A stretch of 64,000 nucleotides of DNA, from the NCBI GenBank assembly GCA_963777285.1, contig CAVZPR010000001.1:434001-498000 (forward strand), given 5' to 3'. Position numbers and translations under genes: made by a program. The DNA is from JAFARE01 sp963777285 (lineage in GTDB: Bacteria > Chloroflexota > Dormibacteria > Aeolococcales > Aeolococcaceae). Positions 61,916-64,000 of the stretch are shown one piece after another; the first letter of the stretch is position 1; every line of letters begins with the position of its first letter. The notes under the pieces were generated by a model. The model saw only the letters and a program-made list of their open reading frames with translations. It had not been told where the DNA came from and made no database searches.

Positions 61916-63653
61916 CCCGGCGCAGTCCGGGCTGACCGTTCTGCGCAAGCCGCTCCACGAGGTGGACGGCGCGCAGGTGCTGGCGGGATTCCGGTCGGCG
62001 CTGTCGTGGCTCGAAGCCAACCAGCAGGAGATCAACGACCTCAACGTCTTTCCTGTGCCGGACGGCGACACCGGCTCCAACATGTACCTGACGCTGCGCT
62101 CTGCGGTGGAGGAGGCGCAGCATGCGCCGGTGCCCGGGGCCGTGGATTCGGTGATGGCCGCCGCGGCTCATGGGTCTCTCATGGGGGCTCGGGGCAACAG
62201 CGGCGTCATCCTCTCCCAGATCCTGCGGGGGCTGGCCCAGGGGGTCAGCGGCCGCCGCAGCCTGGACGCGGCGGGAATCGCCGCGGCGCTGGGCGAGGCC
62301 TCCGCGGTCGCCTACCGCGCGGTCATGAAGCCCACCGAGGGGACGATCCTCACCGTCGTCCGCGCCGCCGCGGCCGCGGCCGAAGCCGCGCGAGCCGAAA
62401 CGGACGACCTGCGCGTGGTGCTGCAGCGCGTGGTGCACGACAGCCACGTCGCCGTGGAGCACACCGTCGAGCAGCTCGACGTGCTCCGCGACGCCGGCGT
62501 CGTCGATGCCGGAGGGTTCGGTCTGGCGGTCGTGCTCGAAGGGTTCAGCCGCGCCCTCGCCGAGACGGAGGCTCGCCCGGCCCCGCCACCCGGCCACGTG
62601 CGCCGCAATGCCGAGCCCGCGGTGCGGCTGCCCTTCGGGGAGCGCCCCACCGACGCGGAGCCGTCGCCGCGGCGGGGCGCAGCCGCGGTGGCGCCGAAGG
62701 AGGGCGGCTGGGGCTACTGCACCGAGTTCCTGCTCAGCGGCCCGGGCCTCGACGTCGACCGCATCCGCGCGGCGCTGACCTCCCTGGGCGAGTCCGCGCT
62801 CGTCGTCGGCGATGACGACATCGTGCGCGTGCACATCCACACGGGTGACCCCGCCGGGCTCATCGCCGTGGCCGCGCAGCAGGGGCGCATGAGCCGGCTC
62901 AAGGTCGAGGACATGTCGGCGCAGCACCACGACGTCCTGGAGCGCGCCGCAACCCCCGCCGAGCCGGCCGCTGCACCTGCGGCGGCGGCGCCGCCCAAGC
63001 CGCTGGGCGTTGTGTCCGTGGCACCGGGGGAGGGCTTCCGCGACATTCTGCAGAGCCTGGGCTCCGACGTCGTGGTGCTCGGCGGGCAGACGATGAACCC
63101 CTCGATCGAGGACCTGCTCAACGCCGTGCGCTCGGCGCATGCCGGCTCGGTGATCCTCCTGCCCAACAACGGCAACGTGATCCTCACGGCGGAGCAGGTG
63201 AACGACCTGGCCGACGGATGCGAGGTGCGGGTGCTGCCGACGCACAACCTGCCTCAGGGGGTGAGCGCGCTGCTCGCCTACGATCCTGCCGCAGACGTCG
63301 CGACCAACTGCGAACGCATGCAGGAGGCGATGCAGACCGTGCGCAGCGTCGAGATCACGCGCGCGGTGCGCGACAGCGTTGCCGACGGGCACGACATCAA
63401 GGAGGGCGATGTCATCGCCCTGGTCGACGACCGCATCGCAGAGGTGGGCGCGGACTTCCTCTCGGTGATACGCGGCGTGCTCGCAGCGCAGCCGTCCCCG
63501 CCCGAGCTGGTCACGGTGTACCACGGTGATGACGTCAGCGACGACGACGCGGAGTCGCTGGTGCAGACGCTGCGGGCTGACCATCCCGGCACGGAGTTCG
63601 AATTGCACGCCGGCGGCCAGGAGCACTATCCCTACCTCATTTCACTGGAATAA
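61902..63653 (+). CDS. fakA: Fatty acid kinase FakA (DAK domain)
   Basis: Phosphorylates fatty acids held by DegV/FakB proteins. The 583 residues start with a DhaL-like kinase domain, NVFPVPDGDTGSNMYLT (Mg-ATP loop) and HGSLMGARGNSGVILSQILR, followed by a middle domain (GYCTEFLLSG, VHIHTGDPAGLI) and a C-terminal DegV-like domain (VVLGGQTMNPS, LLPNNGNVI). An Ala/Pro linker at about 350 is longer than usual. GTG 61902 overlaps asp23 by 14 bases. Confidence 0.94.
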   Translation: MAATDPAQSGLTVLRKPLHEVDGAQVLAGFRSALSWLEANQQEINDLNVFPVPDGDTGSNMYLTLRSAVEEAQHAPVPGAVDSVMAAAAHGSLMGARGNSGVILSQILRGLAQGVSGRRSLDAAGIAAALGEASAVAYRAVMKPTEGTILTVVRAAAAAAEAARAETDDLRVVLQRVVHDSHVAVEHTVEQLDVLRDAGVVDAGGFGLAVVLEGFSRALAETEARPAPPPGHVRRNAEPAVRLPFGERPTDAEPSPRRGAAAVAPKEGGWGYCTEFLLSGPGLDVDRIRAALTSLGESALVVGDDDIVRVHIHTGDPAGLIAVAAQQGRMSRLKVEDMSAQHHDVLERAATPAEPAAAPAAAAPPKPLGVVSVAPGEGFRDILQSLGSDVVVLGGQTMNPSIEDLLNAVRSAHAGSVILLPNNGNVILTAEQVNDLADGCEVRVLPTHNLPQGVSALLAYDPAADVATNCERMQEAMQTVRSVEITRAVRDSVADGHDIKEGDVIALVDDRIAEVGADFLSVIRGVLAAQPSPPELVTVYHGDDVSDDDAESLVQTLRADHPGTEFELHAGGQEHYPYLISLE

Positions 63654-63655
63654 CC

Positions 63656-64000
63656 GTGATCCACGTCGTCACGGACAGCACCTCCGATCTGACCCAGGAG
63701 GAGGCGAAGTCGCTGGGCGTGACGGTGGTGCCGCTCACCGTCCGGTTCGGCGACGAGCAATTCGCCGACGGCGTGGACATCGACTCGGACGAGTTCTACC
63801 GGCGGCTGGGGACGGCGGGCGTCCATCCCACCACGTCACAGCCCACGCCGGAGCAGTTCGCCGACGTCTACCGGTCGCTCCTCGGAAGTGACCAGGATTC
63901 GGTCGTCAGCCTGCACATCTCGTCGAAGCTGAGCGGCACGCTGCAGTCCGCGAACATCGCCGCGCACGAGGTGGCGCCGGAGCGCATCCACCTGGTCGAC
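63656..64000 (+). CDS. DegV/FakB fatty-acid-binding protein, N-terminal fragment
   Basis: The gene runs out of the window. The 115 visible residues show VVTDSTSDLTQEEAKSLGVT, VPLTVRFGDEQFADGVDID, PTTSQPTPEQFADVY and VSLHISSKLSGTLQSANIAA, the DegV signature set that binds the fatty-acid head group. GTG 63656 begins 2 bases after the fakA stop, so the kinase and its carrier are one unit. Confidence 0.95.
   Translation, partial: MIHVVTDSTSDLTQEEAKSLGVTVVPLTVRFGDEQFADGVDIDSDEFYRRLGTAGVHPTTSQPTPEQFADVYRSLLGSDQDSVVSLHISSKLSGTLQSANIAAHEVAPERIHLVD

Overview
The window is a high-GC bacterial chromosome segment carrying a complete rRNA operon and mostly housekeeping genes. The 16S 3' end contains CCTCC, the SRP RNA is of the large type, and the gene set includes a CysO-like sulfur carrier, a MenA-like prenyltransferase and a DegV/FakA system. 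Together these suggest a Gram-positive-type (Terrabacteria) lineage. My best guess is a Chloroflexota/Dormibacterota-like soil bacterium, but this is inference from impression and the 16S must be placed to settle it.

Layout. 1-8892: end of a serine protease gene, thioredoxin reductase, cobalamin adenosyltransferase, a PucR-type regulator divergent from a ferritin-like diiron protein, acylphosphatase, a class I aminotransferase, then a tightly overlapping trpCFBA run. 8929-14992: MenA-like prenyltransferase with a split-barrel flavoprotein, an Fpg/MutM-type glycosylase, a Nudix protein, a stand-alone 5'-3' exonuclease, a CysO-like sulfur carrier overlapping mnmA. 15051-21667: an unusual five-gene complex-I-like membrane module (NuoJ, K, L, M, N homologues) followed by a membrane-anchored redoxin. 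The pumping residues that define these subunits are largely replaced, and no nuoA-I genes are present here. 21657-33281: acyltransferase, galactokinase, plsY, a proline-rich surface protein, a sensor kinase, SRP RNA, two unknown membrane/secreted proteins, then dnaX-ybaB-recR.

33306-40550 is the rRNA operon (strong promoter, 16S, tRNA-Ile, tRNA-Ala, 23S, 5S, terminator). Both large rRNA genes are interrupted by group I introns encoding LAGLIDADG endonucleases of two different architectures. The 16S intron sits after E. coli U1498 and splits the binding site of the common 1492R primer. The 23S intron sits after U1951.

40653-46859 is a less dense, more accessory stretch: ChaB-like protein, secreted protein, tRNA-Leu, RibD-C/DHFR-like reductase, orphans, a GAF-GGDEF protein and a rhodanese-methyltransferase fusion. 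46982-52198 is a 1738-residue secreted protein with a PQQ-type propeller and six lectin-like repeats. After folE, an SDR, a zinc-ribbon protein and a GT-C-type membrane glycosyltransferase, the window ends with rlmN-ribD-ribE-ribBA-ribH, rpmB and the asp23-fakA-fakB (DegV) run.

Two sequence-wide patterns stand out. Many genes that start a transcription unit have a -10 box (TANNNT) only 5-9 bases before the start codon and no Shine-Dalgarno, which predicts leaderless mRNAs, while genes inside operons overlap by ATGA or GTGA. At least four genes carry a single extra base in a short homopolymer, which looks more like assembly error than biology.
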